Source: DASYQD01 sp036005845
GTDB taxonomy: Bacteria > Acidobacteriota > Thermoanaerobaculia > Multivoradales > JAIOJS01
Length of the DNA: 60,079 nt
NCBI GenBank assembly: GCA_036005845.1
Contig: DASYQD010000145.1
Coordinates: 1 to 60,079, forward strand
Direction: 5' to 3'
Shown: in pieces, positions 35,616-43,202 of the stretch
How the letters are laid out: each line of letters opens with the position of its first letter
Numbering within the stretch: position 1 is the first letter of the stretch
Notes under the pieces: model-generated
What the model was told of the DNA's origin: nothing
Database searches by the model: none
The model's input: the letters and a program-made list of their open reading frames with translations, nothing else
Program-made: the position numbers and the translations under genes

Positions 35616-35652
35616 TTGACGATCTACAGGAACGGCGTTAGCCTTTCTGTAG
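35616..35652 (+). promoter_or_regulatory. Promoter and candidate PadR operator
   Basis: TTGACG (35616-35621), 17 bases, TAGCCT (35639-35644) form a sigma70-like promoter for the PadR-ADOP pair. Overlapping the -10 is an inverted repeat with 9-base arms, one mismatch (35624-35632 and 35644-35652; core CTACAG...CTGTAG) and an 11-base spacer. Its size and place suit autorepression by the PadR dimer encoded 26 bases downstream. Confidence 0.6.
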
Positions 35653-35677
35653 CTTGTCTAGGGAAAGGTGACGCCGC

Positions 35678-36016
35678 ATGGCTGACGACCCTCGCGCCGA
35701 TCTCCTGCAGGGCACGCTCGACCTGCTCATCCTCAAGGCCCTGGCGCACGGCCCGATGCACGGCTGGGGCATCGCGCTGCGCCTGGCGCAGATGTCGGCG
35801 GAGGCGCTGCAGGTGCAGCAAGGGTCGCTCTACCCGGCGGTGCACCGGCTGGAACGGCAAGGCTGGGTGCGCTCGCGGTGGGCGGCGTCGGAGAACAACC
35901 GCCGCGCCCGCTTCTACGAGCTGACGCGCGCCGGACGGCGGCGCCTGGAGGACGAGACCGACACCTGGAACCGCTTCGCCGCGGCGGTGGCGCTGGTGCT
36001 GGAGGCGCCGCTGTGA
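35678..36016 (+). CDS. PadR-family transcriptional regulator
   Basis: A 112-residue winged-helix regulator: LLQGTLDLLILKALAHGPMH and LQVQQGSLYPAVHRLERQGW are the hallmark PadR sequences, followed by the wing (NRRARFYELTRAGRRRL) and a short dimerisation helix. In Acidobacteriota such genes very often precede ADOP permeases, as here, with a 4-base overlap (GTGA). An inverted repeat over its own promoter is the probable binding site. Confidence 0.93.
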   Translation: MADDPRADLLQGTLDLLILKALAHGPMHGWGIALRLAQMSAEALQVQQGSLYPAVHRLERQGWVRSRWAASENNRRARFYELTRAGRRRLEDETDTWNRFAAAVALVLEAPL

Positions 36017-38715
36017 CGCGCGTCGAGATCGGCCGCGCCGCCGCCTCGGCCTGGTACCGCTGCCGCACGCTCTTCGGCCGCGCCCGCCGGGAGCGCGACG
36101 ACGAGGAGGAGGTGCGCTTCCACCTCGAGATGGCGGCCACCCGCCACCGTGCGCGCGGCTTGAGCGTCGAGGAGGCGTCCCACGCGGCGCGGCGCGAGTT
36201 CGGCGCCGTCGATGCGCTGCGCGAAGCGAGCCGCGACGAACGCGGCATCCCGTGGCTGGAGACGACGCTGCGCGACCTGCGCTTCGCGGCGCGCACCCTG
36301 CGCCGCGCGCCGACCTTCACCCTCACCGCACTGGCGATGATCGTGCTCGGCGTCGCGGCCGTCAGCGCCATCGTGCCCGTCGTCTGCTCGGTGCTGCTGG
36401 CGCCGCTGCCGTTTCCGCAACCCGAGCGCCTGGTGGCGCTCTGGGAGACCAACGCCCAGCGCGGCTGGGAGCGGGCCGAGGCGTCGCCGGCCAACCTGCT
36501 CGACTGGCGCGACCGGCTGTCCTCCTTCCGCGGCATCAGCGGCTACAGCTGGCCCACGGGCTGGGCGCTCGGCGGCGGCGGCGCGGCGGAGCGGGTCGAG
36601 GGCGTCAACGTCGTCACGCCCTTCTTCGACGTGCTCGGTGTTGCGCCGGCGCGCGGCCGCGACTTCCGGCGCGAAGAGCAGTGGGCGAGCGGCGAGCGGG
36701 TAGCGGTGATCAGCGACGGGCTCTGGCGGCGCCGCTTCGGCGGCGATCCCGCCATCGTCGGCCGCCGCATCGTGCTCGACGGCGAGCCGCACACGATCGT
36801 CGGCGTGGCGCCCGAGGGTTTCGCGTTTCCACAGCCGGGCGTCGATCTCTGGGTGCCGTTTCCCTGGTACGCGCGCTTCCGCGAGCTTCCCTGGTTCCGC
36901 CTCGCGCACTTCGTCAAGCCGTTCGGCCGGTTGGCGCCGGGCGTCGCCGTCGAGGCGGCTGCGCGCGAGGTCGAGAGCGTCGGCGCGGCGCTCGCCCGCG
37001 AGCACGCCGACACCAACGCCGGCTACGGCGCCGGCCTGACGCCGCTGCGGGAGTGGACGGTGCGCGACGCGCGGCAACGGCTGCTGGTGCTGCTCGGCGC
37101 CGTCGTCCTGCTGCTGCTGGTCGCTTGCGCCAACGTCGCGAGCCTCCTCCTGGCCCGCGCCAGCACGCGCGTCCGCGAGCTGGCCGTGCGCAGCGCGCTG
37201 GGCGCGGGGCGTACGCGGCTGGTGCGGCAGCTACTGAGCGAGAGCCTGCTGCTGGCGGCGGTCGGCGGCGCGCTGGGCACCGCCCTCGGCTTCGCCGGCA
37301 CGCGCGGCCTGGTGGCGCTCGCCGGCGACACGCTGCCGCGCCACGCGGAGGTGCAGCTCGGTCTGCCCGCGCTCGCCGTGGCGCTCCTCACGGTCGCCCT
37401 CACCGGGCTCGCCTTCGGTTGGGGCCCCGGCCTCCGCGCGGCCTCGATCCCGCCGGCCGCCGCGATGCGCGGCGACGGACGCGCCGCCACCGGCGACCGC
37501 GAGCTGTTGCGCAGCCGCAGCGTGCTGATGCTCGCCGAGGTCGCGCTGGCGACGGTGCTGGTCGCCGGCGCCGGTCTCGCCATCCGCAGCTTCGCGGCGC
37601 TGCTGCGCGTCGACGCCGGCTTCGACCCGACGGAGCGGGTGGCGGTCAGCTACCAGCTGCCCGAGGCCCGCTACCGCGACAACGCCGCGGTCGAGGAGAT
37701 GCACCGCCGGCTGCTCGCCCGCGTGCGGGTACTGCCCGGCGTCGCCGCCGCCGAGCTCGCCAGCAGCCTGCCGCTCGAGAGCTCGCAGTGGACCTCGGAC
37801 TTCCTGGTCGAGGGGCGGCCGCCCGCCGAGGACGTCGTCGACTTCAACCGCCGCATCGTCACGCCCGGATACTTCGCGGCGCTCGGCGTGCGCCGGCTCG
37901 CCGGCCCCGGCTTCGACGAGCGCGACGACGAGAACGCGCCGCCGGTCGTGATGGTGAACGCCTCTCTGGTTCGCCGGGCGTTCCCGGACTTGCACAACGA
38001 ACAGCCGGTGGGGAAGCGGATCTGCCTCGAGTCCGACAGCTACGACCACCCGCTCTGGCGCACCATCGTCGGCGTCGTCGCCGACGAGAAGGTCGACGGC
38101 CTCGACCGCCCGGCGCCGATGGAGGTGCTCCTGCCGCTGCGGCAGGAGCTGATCGGCCACCCCGGCCTGCCGTTGCGCTTCCCGACGCTGGTGCTGCGCG
38201 CCCGCGCCGGCGATCCCGAAGCGCTGCTGCCCGCCGTCCGGCGCGCGGTGGCCGAGCTCGACCCCGACCTGCCGCTCTACGACGCGCGCACCCTCGCCGG
38301 CATGCTCGAGCAGGCGAGCGCGCGCGAGCGGCTGTTGATGCTGCTGCTCGGCGTCTTCGCGGCGCTGGCGCTGGTGCTCGCGACAGTGGGCATCTACGGG
38401 CTGCTCGCTTTCCTCGTCGCGCAGCGGCGCCGCGAGATCGGCATCCGGCTCGCCCTCGGCGCCGGTGCGGGCGACGTGGTGCGCTCCATCGTCGCGCAGG
38501 CGGTCTGGCTCTGCGGCGGTGGGCTCGCGCTCGGGCTCTTCGTGGCGCTCCTCGCCGGCCGCACGCTGGCGGGCCTGCTCTACGGCGTGCGGCCCGCCGA
38601 CATGCGGACGCTGGCGGCTGCCGTCGGCTGCCTGGCGCTCGCGGCGGCGCTCGCCGGCTGGCTGCCGGCGCGGCGGGCGACGCGAGTGAGCCCGCTCGAA
38701 ACGCTGCGCGAATGA
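36013..38715 (+). CDS. ADOP-family (acidobacterial duplicated orphan permease) ABC permease
   Basis: A 900-residue permease starting at the GTG that overlaps the PadR stop. A soluble N-terminal part (about 1-95, with EEEVRFHLEMAATRHRARGL) precedes the first membrane helix; then come two MacB core/FtsX units. The first FtsX block includes VREFLAV-type coupling (VRELAVRSALGAGRTRLVRQ, near residue 390) and the second EIGIRLALGAGAGDVVRSIV (near 815). It ends RATRVSPLETLRE. Orphan means no ATPase is encoded with it. Family members are a marker of Acidobacteriota. Transport substrate is unknown. Confidence 0.93.
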   Translation: MTRVEIGRAAASAWYRCRTLFGRARRERDDEEEVRFHLEMAATRHRARGLSVEEASHAARREFGAVDALREASRDERGIPWLETTLRDLRFAARTLRRAPTFTLTALAMIVLGVAAVSAIVPVVCSVLLAPLPFPQPERLVALWETNAQRGWERAEASPANLLDWRDRLSSFRGISGYSWPTGWALGGGGAAERVEGVNVVTPFFDVLGVAPARGRDFRREEQWASGERVAVISDGLWRRRFGGDPAIVGRRIVLDGEPHTIVGVAPEGFAFPQPGVDLWVPFPWYARFRELPWFRLAHFVKPFGRLAPGVAVEAAAREVESVGAALAREHADTNAGYGAGLTPLREWTVRDARQRLLVLLGAVVLLLLVACANVASLLLARASTRVRELAVRSALGAGRTRLVRQLLSESLLLAAVGGALGTALGFAGTRGLVALAGDTLPRHAEVQLGLPALAVALLTVALTGLAFGWGPGLRAASIPPAAAMRGDGRAATGDRELLRSRSVLMLAEVALATVLVAGAGLAIRSFAALLRVDAGFDPTERVAVSYQLPEARYRDNAAVEEMHRRLLARVRVLPGVAAAELASSLPLESSQWTSDFLVEGRPPAEDVVDFNRRIVTPGYFAALGVRRLAGPGFDERDDENAPPVVMVNASLVRRAFPDLHNEQPVGKRICLESDSYDHPLWRTIVGVVADEKVDGLDRPAPMEVLLPLRQELIGHPGLPLRFPTLVLRARAGDPEALLPAVRRAVAELDPDLPLYDARTLAGMLEQASARERLLMLLLGVFAALALVLATVGIYGLLAFLVAQRRREIGIRLALGAGAGDVVRSIVAQAVWLCGGGLALGLFVALLAGRTLAGLLYGVRPADMRTLAAAVGCLALAAALAGWLPARRATRVSPLETLRE

Positions 38716-38741
38716 AAACGACGATCGAGTGAAAAAGGAAT

Positions 38742-38765
38742 GGGGCCGGCCTCGCGACCGGCCCC
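38742..38765 (-). terminator. Intrinsic terminator of the small minus-strand gene
   Basis: An 8-base perfect stem (38742-38749 with 38758-38765) and 8-base loop. Read on the minus strand it is followed by ATTCCTTTTTC, a proper T-run. It lies 36 bases past the stop of the 53-codon gene at 38801-38962 and also sits just after the ADOP stop on the other strand. Confidence 0.75.
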
Positions 38766-38800
38766 GCCCCGCTCCCAGACCCGGGCGATCGTTGTAATCC

Positions 38801-38962
38801 CTACGGCAGCTGGGGGCGACCGAGGAACCAGAGGTCGTCGTACGCCGTTGCGGCGGGTTCCCGGTCGTCGTCCTTCCACGCCGAGGTCGACGCGAGCCGG
38901 CCGCCGTTGGCGGCGCGGTCGCGGGAGTGGGCTGAGATCCGTTGCAGTTGGCCTTCGCTCAT
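38801..38962 (-). CDS. Small 53-residue protein with own Shine-Dalgarno and terminator
   Basis: Starts MSEGQLQRISAHSRDRAANG and ends AYDDLWFLGRPQLP. GAGGAGG lies nine bases before the ATG, and an intrinsic terminator with a T-run follows the stop, so it has the marks of a real monocistronic gene. The N-terminal two thirds are hydrophilic and charged; the C-terminal dozen residues are aromatic and Pro-ended, which is the sort of split seen in leader-core peptides, but no modification enzyme is visible nearby. No signal peptide or membrane helix. It is divergent from the M19-like peptidase gene. No known family was recognised. Confidence 0.6.
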   Translation of the reverse strand: MSEGQLQRISAHSRDRAANGGRLASTSAWKDDDREPAATAYDDLWFLGRPQLP

Positions 38963-39066
38963 GGTCGCCGGCCTCCTCGAACCGCTACGCAGTGCAAGCG
39001 ATGTGCCGCGGCCGCCCTTCCGCCGCGCCGCTCGGCGTGCGATCATCGGCGCGTTCCGACAATTCG

Positions 39067-40236
39067 ATGGACCGCCGCCGCTTCCTTCGGGGCGTGGTGA
39101 TGGCCGGGGCTGGGGCTTTCGCCGCGCCGATGCTGAACCTGGGGCGTTGCCGCGTCTTCGCCGACGACGGTGCTTCGGGCGGCGGGCCGCTGCGCTCGGT
39201 GCGCGCCATCGATCTCATGGGCGAGGCGGCGGTCATCGACATGCTCGGCCTGCTCACCCTCGACTGGCCGCGCCTGACGCGCTGGCAGCGCGAGCCGGGC
39301 AGCTTCGGCGAGGGCGACTTCGCGCGGCTGCGTGCCTCCGGCATCGACGTCTTCCACCCCGCCGTCGAGCCCAACCAGCCCGACGCCGTCGCCGCCGTGA
39401 GCCGTTGGCTCGACGGTTGGGACCGCCTCCTCGTCGCCTACCCGGGCTACTTCGTGCGCGTCGACACGGTCGCGGACGTCGCGCGCGCCAAGGCCGAGGG
39501 GAAGATCGGGCTCATCCTCGGCTTCCAGAACTCCGACCACTTCACCAGCGTCGCCGACGTCGAGGCGTTCCGCCGCCGCGGCCAGCGCGTCTCGCAGCTC
39601 ACCTACAACACGCGCAACCGCATCGGCAGCGGTTGCCAGGTGGCTGACGACGGCCTGACGCCGTTCGGCGCCGACGTCGTGGAGGCGATGAACCGCGCCG
39701 GCATGGCCGTCGACGTCTCGCACTGCAGCGAGCGCACGACCCTCGGCGCCTTTGCGGCGTCGACGAAACCGGTGCTCATCACCCACTCCAACTGCCGCGC
39801 CCTCGTCGGCCACCCGCGTTGCAAGAGCGACGAGGTGCTGCGCGCCATGGCGGCGAGCGGCGGCGTCATGGGCATCACCGCCGTGCGCGCCTTCGTGCGC
39901 CAGCCCGAAGAGCCGTCGATCGACAACCTCCTCGACCACTTCGACCATGTCGCCCGCGTCGCCGGCCCCGAGCACGTCGGCCTCGGCAGCGACGTCGACG
40001 TCGACGCCCGCGATCCAAAGAGCGGCCAGGTTCGTCCGGCGTACGCGATTCGCGGCCTCGACCCGGCACGGCGCACCTTCGAGGTCGTCGAGGGTCTGCT
40101 GCGGCGCGGCTGGCTCAAGAGCGACGTCGAGGGCGTAGTGGGCGGCAACTTCCGCCGCGCGCTGGCGTCGATCTGGGGTGCGGCGCCGGCTGAGCCGCTG
40201 CCGCTCCCCGTGCCGGCGCAGCCGATCGCGAGCTGA
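39067..40236 (+). CDS. Exported M19 (membrane dipeptidase-like) protein with altered metal site
   Basis: A 389-residue protein with a Tat signal (RRRFLRGVVMAGAGAFAAPM). Later motifs of the M19 family are clear: VDVSHCSERT (H219), ITHSNCRAL (H240), HVGLGSDVDV and GGNFRRAL. Two features differ: the HxD near the N-terminus is replaced by VIDMLGLL, and the bridging glutamate position reads GFQNSDH (Q154). Loss of three of the usual zinc ligands suggests a one-metal or inactive subfamily, or a different reaction. Such GFQN variants exist among annotated family members as far as I recall. The gene is divergent from the 53-residue gene and followed by a TonB_C-like gene after 25 bases. Confidence 0.8.
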   Translation: MDRRRFLRGVVMAGAGAFAAPMLNLGRCRVFADDGASGGGPLRSVRAIDLMGEAAVIDMLGLLTLDWPRLTRWQREPGSFGEGDFARLRASGIDVFHPAVEPNQPDAVAAVSRWLDGWDRLLVAYPGYFVRVDTVADVARAKAEGKIGLILGFQNSDHFTSVADVEAFRRRGQRVSQLTYNTRNRIGSGCQVADDGLTPFGADVVEAMNRAGMAVDVSHCSERTTLGAFAASTKPVLITHSNCRALVGHPRCKSDEVLRAMAASGGVMGITAVRAFVRQPEEPSIDNLLDHFDHVARVAGPEHVGLGSDVDVDARDPKSGQVRPAYAIRGLDPARRTFEVVEGLLRRGWLKSDVEGVVGGNFRRALASIWGAAPAEPLPLPVPAQPIAS

Positions 40237-40261
40237 CGCCGCCCGGTTGATGCGAGGCCGC

Positions 40262-41014
40262 ATGAAGAAGCGCTGCGCTGTCTTCGCATTTGCATCGGCG
40301 CTGATCGCCCTCGTCTGCCCGACGCCGCCACTCGCCGCCGTCGAGCCGGCGCCGCCGGGCACCGTGTATCGGCCGTTGCTCATGCTGCAGTGGAAGCAAC
40401 GGTTGAAGGTCGTCAACGAGCACCTGCTGGCCGGCAAGTGGGAGAAGGGGTACTCCGCGGCCGACAGCGTGCTGGGTGAGATGATCGACAGCATCACCAG
40501 GGGCGAGGCCAGCGCCCCGATGCTGGCCGCCGCCCTCTTCTACCGCGCGATCGGCGAGGCGGGCCTCGGTCAAGTCGAGGATGCGAGCTGGGACTTCTGC
40601 GCGGCGCAGGCGATCTACGCGGCGACTGCTGCCGTCGAGCTCGAGCCTTACGGTGAAGCGGTGGCTGGGCTCGACGCCTGGCGCTACGTCGACGGCGCCC
40701 CGCCCGATACCGTGACTCCGATGCCGGTCGACGCCCAGGTGGTACCGCCGCGCAGGATTGCGGGGGACCATCCGCATTATCCCTTCGCGAAGTCCCGTGC
40801 CTGTGTCGAGGATCCCGTCGCCATGAGGGGCGTGATCGACGAGCGAGGTCGGATGAATTGCCCCTCCGTTGGACCGAACACCGATCCGGTGCTCGCGGTC
40901 GCCGCCCTCGAAGCGGTGCGCACGTGGCGCTTCGAGCCGGCGACGCGCGCCGGCAAGCCGATCGCGTACTCGTTTTTCGTCGGCGTCAACTTCCGCGTCG
41001 AGCGCTGCCGCTGA
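40262..41014 (+). CDS. Exported protein with TonB C-terminal-like domain
   Basis: A 250-residue protein. Signal peptide about 1-25 (KKRCAVFAFASALIALVCP). A helical middle (about 40-140) contains TPR-like repeats (AALFYRAIGEAGLGQVEDAS). The C-terminal 75 residues (VAMRGVIDERGRMNCPSVGP, VRTWRFEPATRAGKPIAYSF) match the TonB C-terminal fold in the form found in many exported proteins without a TonB membrane anchor. The ATG at 40262 is preferred over one 12 bases upstream because CGAGG precedes it. Function unknown. Confidence 0.8.
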   Translation: MKKRCAVFAFASALIALVCPTPPLAAVEPAPPGTVYRPLLMLQWKQRLKVVNEHLLAGKWEKGYSAADSVLGEMIDSITRGEASAPMLAAALFYRAIGEAGLGQVEDASWDFCAAQAIYAATAAVELEPYGEAVAGLDAWRYVDGAPPDTVTPMPVDAQVVPPRRIAGDHPHYPFAKSRACVEDPVAMRGVIDERGRMNCPSVGPNTDPVLAVAALEAVRTWRFEPATRAGKPIAYSFFVGVNFRVERCR

Positions 41015-41042
41015 GCGCCGGCTCGCTCCGCGGCGAGACTCG

Positions 41043-43202
41043 TCAAGCCGAACGACTGGCGCCGGCGGTCTCCAGAGCGACGCTCTCGACCGCCCCGGCG
41101 TGAGCGGTCAACGCCCAGCAGCGCAGCAACTCGGCGACGCCCCAGGCTTGCGCGATGCAGCCGCGTGGGGTGAAGGGCGGCTCGGCGTCGAAGACTTCGG
41201 AGATGGAGCCGAGGCAGGCTTCGTCGAGATGCGCGGTCAGCCCGTCGAGGAAGTCGCGCGCCGCGGCTTCGTCGCCGGCGTGGAGGCGGCGCCAGCAGTC
41301 GACGTAGGGACCGATCAGCCACGACCACACCGTGCCCTGGTGGTAGGCGGCGTCGCGGGCGCGCAGGTCGCCGAAGTACTTCGCCTTGTAGTCGGGGTGG
41401 TGGCGCGAGAGCGAGCGCAGGCCGACGGGGGTGAGCAGCTCGCGCTCGACGACGGCGAGCACCGGCGCCCAGCGCTCCTCGTCGAGCACCGGGTGGGCGA
41501 GCGAGAAGGCGAAGAGCTGGTTGGGCCGCAGCGCCGGGTCGTCGCCGCCGCCCTCGCAGTCGACGACGTCGTAGAGATAGCTGCCCTCGGCGTACCAGAA
41601 GCGCCGATTGAACGATGCTCGCGCTTGGGCGGCGAGCTCACCGATGGGCAGCTCGCTGCCGATGCTTTCCTCGCGCAGCCAACGCTCGAGCAGGCGCAGC
41701 GCGTTGTACCAGAGGGCGTTGATCTCCACCGCCTTGCCGCGCCGCGGGGTCACCACCCACTCGTCGACCTTGGCGTCCATCCAGGTGAGCTGGTAGCCCT
41801 GCGCGCCCTGCTTCAGCAGCCCGTCCGCCGGATCGACGCCGATGCCGAAGCGCGTGCCGGCGACGTGGCGCCCGGCGCTGTCGAGGAGGCGCGGCAGCAG
41901 CTCGCGCAGCGTCTCGCGGTCGCCGGTGGCGGCGACGTAGCGGTCGATGGCGTGGAAGAACCAGAGCGTCGCGTCGGCGGTGTGGTAGACGCCGTCGTTC
42001 TTGCCGTCGGGGAAGAAGTTGGGGATGAGGCCGTCGCGCATGGCGCCGGCGAAGGTGCGCAGGATCTCGCGCGCTTCGGCCCTTCGTCCCGTGAGCAGCG
42101 TCAGCCCCTCGAGCGAGATCATGGTGTCGCGGCCCCAGTCGGTGAACCAGTGGTAGCCGGCGATCACCGTGCGCGCCTCGCCTTCGCCCACCGGCTGGTT
42201 GGCGCGCAGGGGAGAGATGACGAACTGGTCGGCGGCGAGCACCAGCTCGGCACCGACGCTCGCGCGCGCCGCCGGGTGCGCGCCGGCGACGAGACGGCGG
42301 CGGCGCGCCAGCTCGTCCTCCCACACCGTCTCGGGATCGGCGTGGCGGAAGCTCTCCCACGGCTCGGTCGAGGCGATCAGCGTCACCGCGCGTCCCGGCA
42401 GCAGGTCGGCGCGGAAGTAGCCCATGCACATCAGCTCGCCCAGCGAGTCGTAGCCGCGGTTCTCCTCGATGCGGTAGAGCATCTCGCGCATGCGCACGCG
42501 CTCGGCGGTGAAGGCGGCGCGCTCGCCGAGGAGGAGCAGGCGCAGCGGCGGCAGCTCGCTCGCGTCGTCGATCTCGTACTCGCAGTCGTAGGCGGTCAAG
42601 CGATACGGCTCGACGAGCGGCAGCGACACCGGCGCGTCGTGCGAGCGGAAGTTGACCGACGGCCGCAGCTTGAGGCGCACCGGGCCGTCGCCCTCGACCA
42701 GACGGTACGAGACGTAGGCGGTGTTGGCGCCGTGGGGCATCCAGAGGCGCTTCTCGAGCAGCACCTCGCCGAGGCGGTAGCGCCATGCCGGTAGCCCGCC
42801 CTCGAGGCAGAGCTCCTCGAGCCGGTCGACACCGTGGAGCTCGAGCCGGCCGCCCTGCAGCTCGGAGCCGGCGAAGAGCGCGCTGGTGCCGTCGGGCAGC
42901 CGCACCAGCTCGGTGAGGTGGTTGAGCATCATCGTGCGCCCGAAGGGCGGCGGCAGCGCAGCGACCAGGTAGCCGTGGTAGCGCCGCGTCGCCACGCCGG
43001 CGACGGTGCCCGAGGCGTAGCCGCCGAGGCCGTTGGTCACCAGCCACTCGCGGGTGAGGAGCGGCTCGCGGTCGCCGGCCTGGGGCGCCGGCATGCGCCG
43101 CAGCGGCAGCCCCGCCGGCGGCTGCTTCGACGCCGCGCGCAACGTGTGCGGCGGTCGGCAGTCGGTGAGCGGCGCGCCCTCAGCCGGAGGCGGCGTCGTC
43201 AT
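41043..43202 (-). CDS. Glycogen debranching enzyme (amylo-alpha-1,6-glucosidase type)
   Basis: A 719-residue enzyme. The N-terminal domain starts EWLVTNGLGGYASGTVAGVA with RRYHGYLVAALPPP, the hallmark of bacterial/archaeal GDE proteins. The (alpha/alpha)6 catalytic domain includes HWFTDWGRDTMISLEGLTLL, PNFFPDGKNDGVYHTADATL, LTWMDAKVDEWVVTPRRGKA and GTVWSWLIGPYVDC. It would hydrolyse alpha-1,6 branches in glycogen. The gene overlaps the upstream treZ by 23 bases, so the two are co-translated: debranched chains could feed trehalose formation. No treY (maltooligosyl trehalose synthase) is present next to them. Confidence 0.92.
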   Translation of the reverse strand: MTTPPPAEGAPLTDCRPPHTLRAASKQPPAGLPLRRMPAPQAGDREPLLTREWLVTNGLGGYASGTVAGVATRRYHGYLVAALPPPFGRTMMLNHLTELVRLPDGTSALFAGSELQGGRLELHGVDRLEELCLEGGLPAWRYRLGEVLLEKRLWMPHGANTAYVSYRLVEGDGPVRLKLRPSVNFRSHDAPVSLPLVEPYRLTAYDCEYEIDDASELPPLRLLLLGERAAFTAERVRMREMLYRIEENRGYDSLGELMCMGYFRADLLPGRAVTLIASTEPWESFRHADPETVWEDELARRRRLVAGAHPAARASVGAELVLAADQFVISPLRANQPVGEGEARTVIAGYHWFTDWGRDTMISLEGLTLLTGRRAEAREILRTFAGAMRDGLIPNFFPDGKNDGVYHTADATLWFFHAIDRYVAATGDRETLRELLPRLLDSAGRHVAGTRFGIGVDPADGLLKQGAQGYQLTWMDAKVDEWVVTPRRGKAVEINALWYNALRLLERWLREESIGSELPIGELAAQARASFNRRFWYAEGSYLYDVVDCEGGGDDPALRPNQLFAFSLAHPVLDEERWAPVLAVVERELLTPVGLRSLSRHHPDYKAKYFGDLRARDAAYHQGTVWSWLIGPYVDCWRRLHAGDEAAARDFLDGLTAHLDEACLGSISEVFDAEPPFTPRGCIAQAWGVAELLRCWALTAHAGAVESVALETAGASRSA

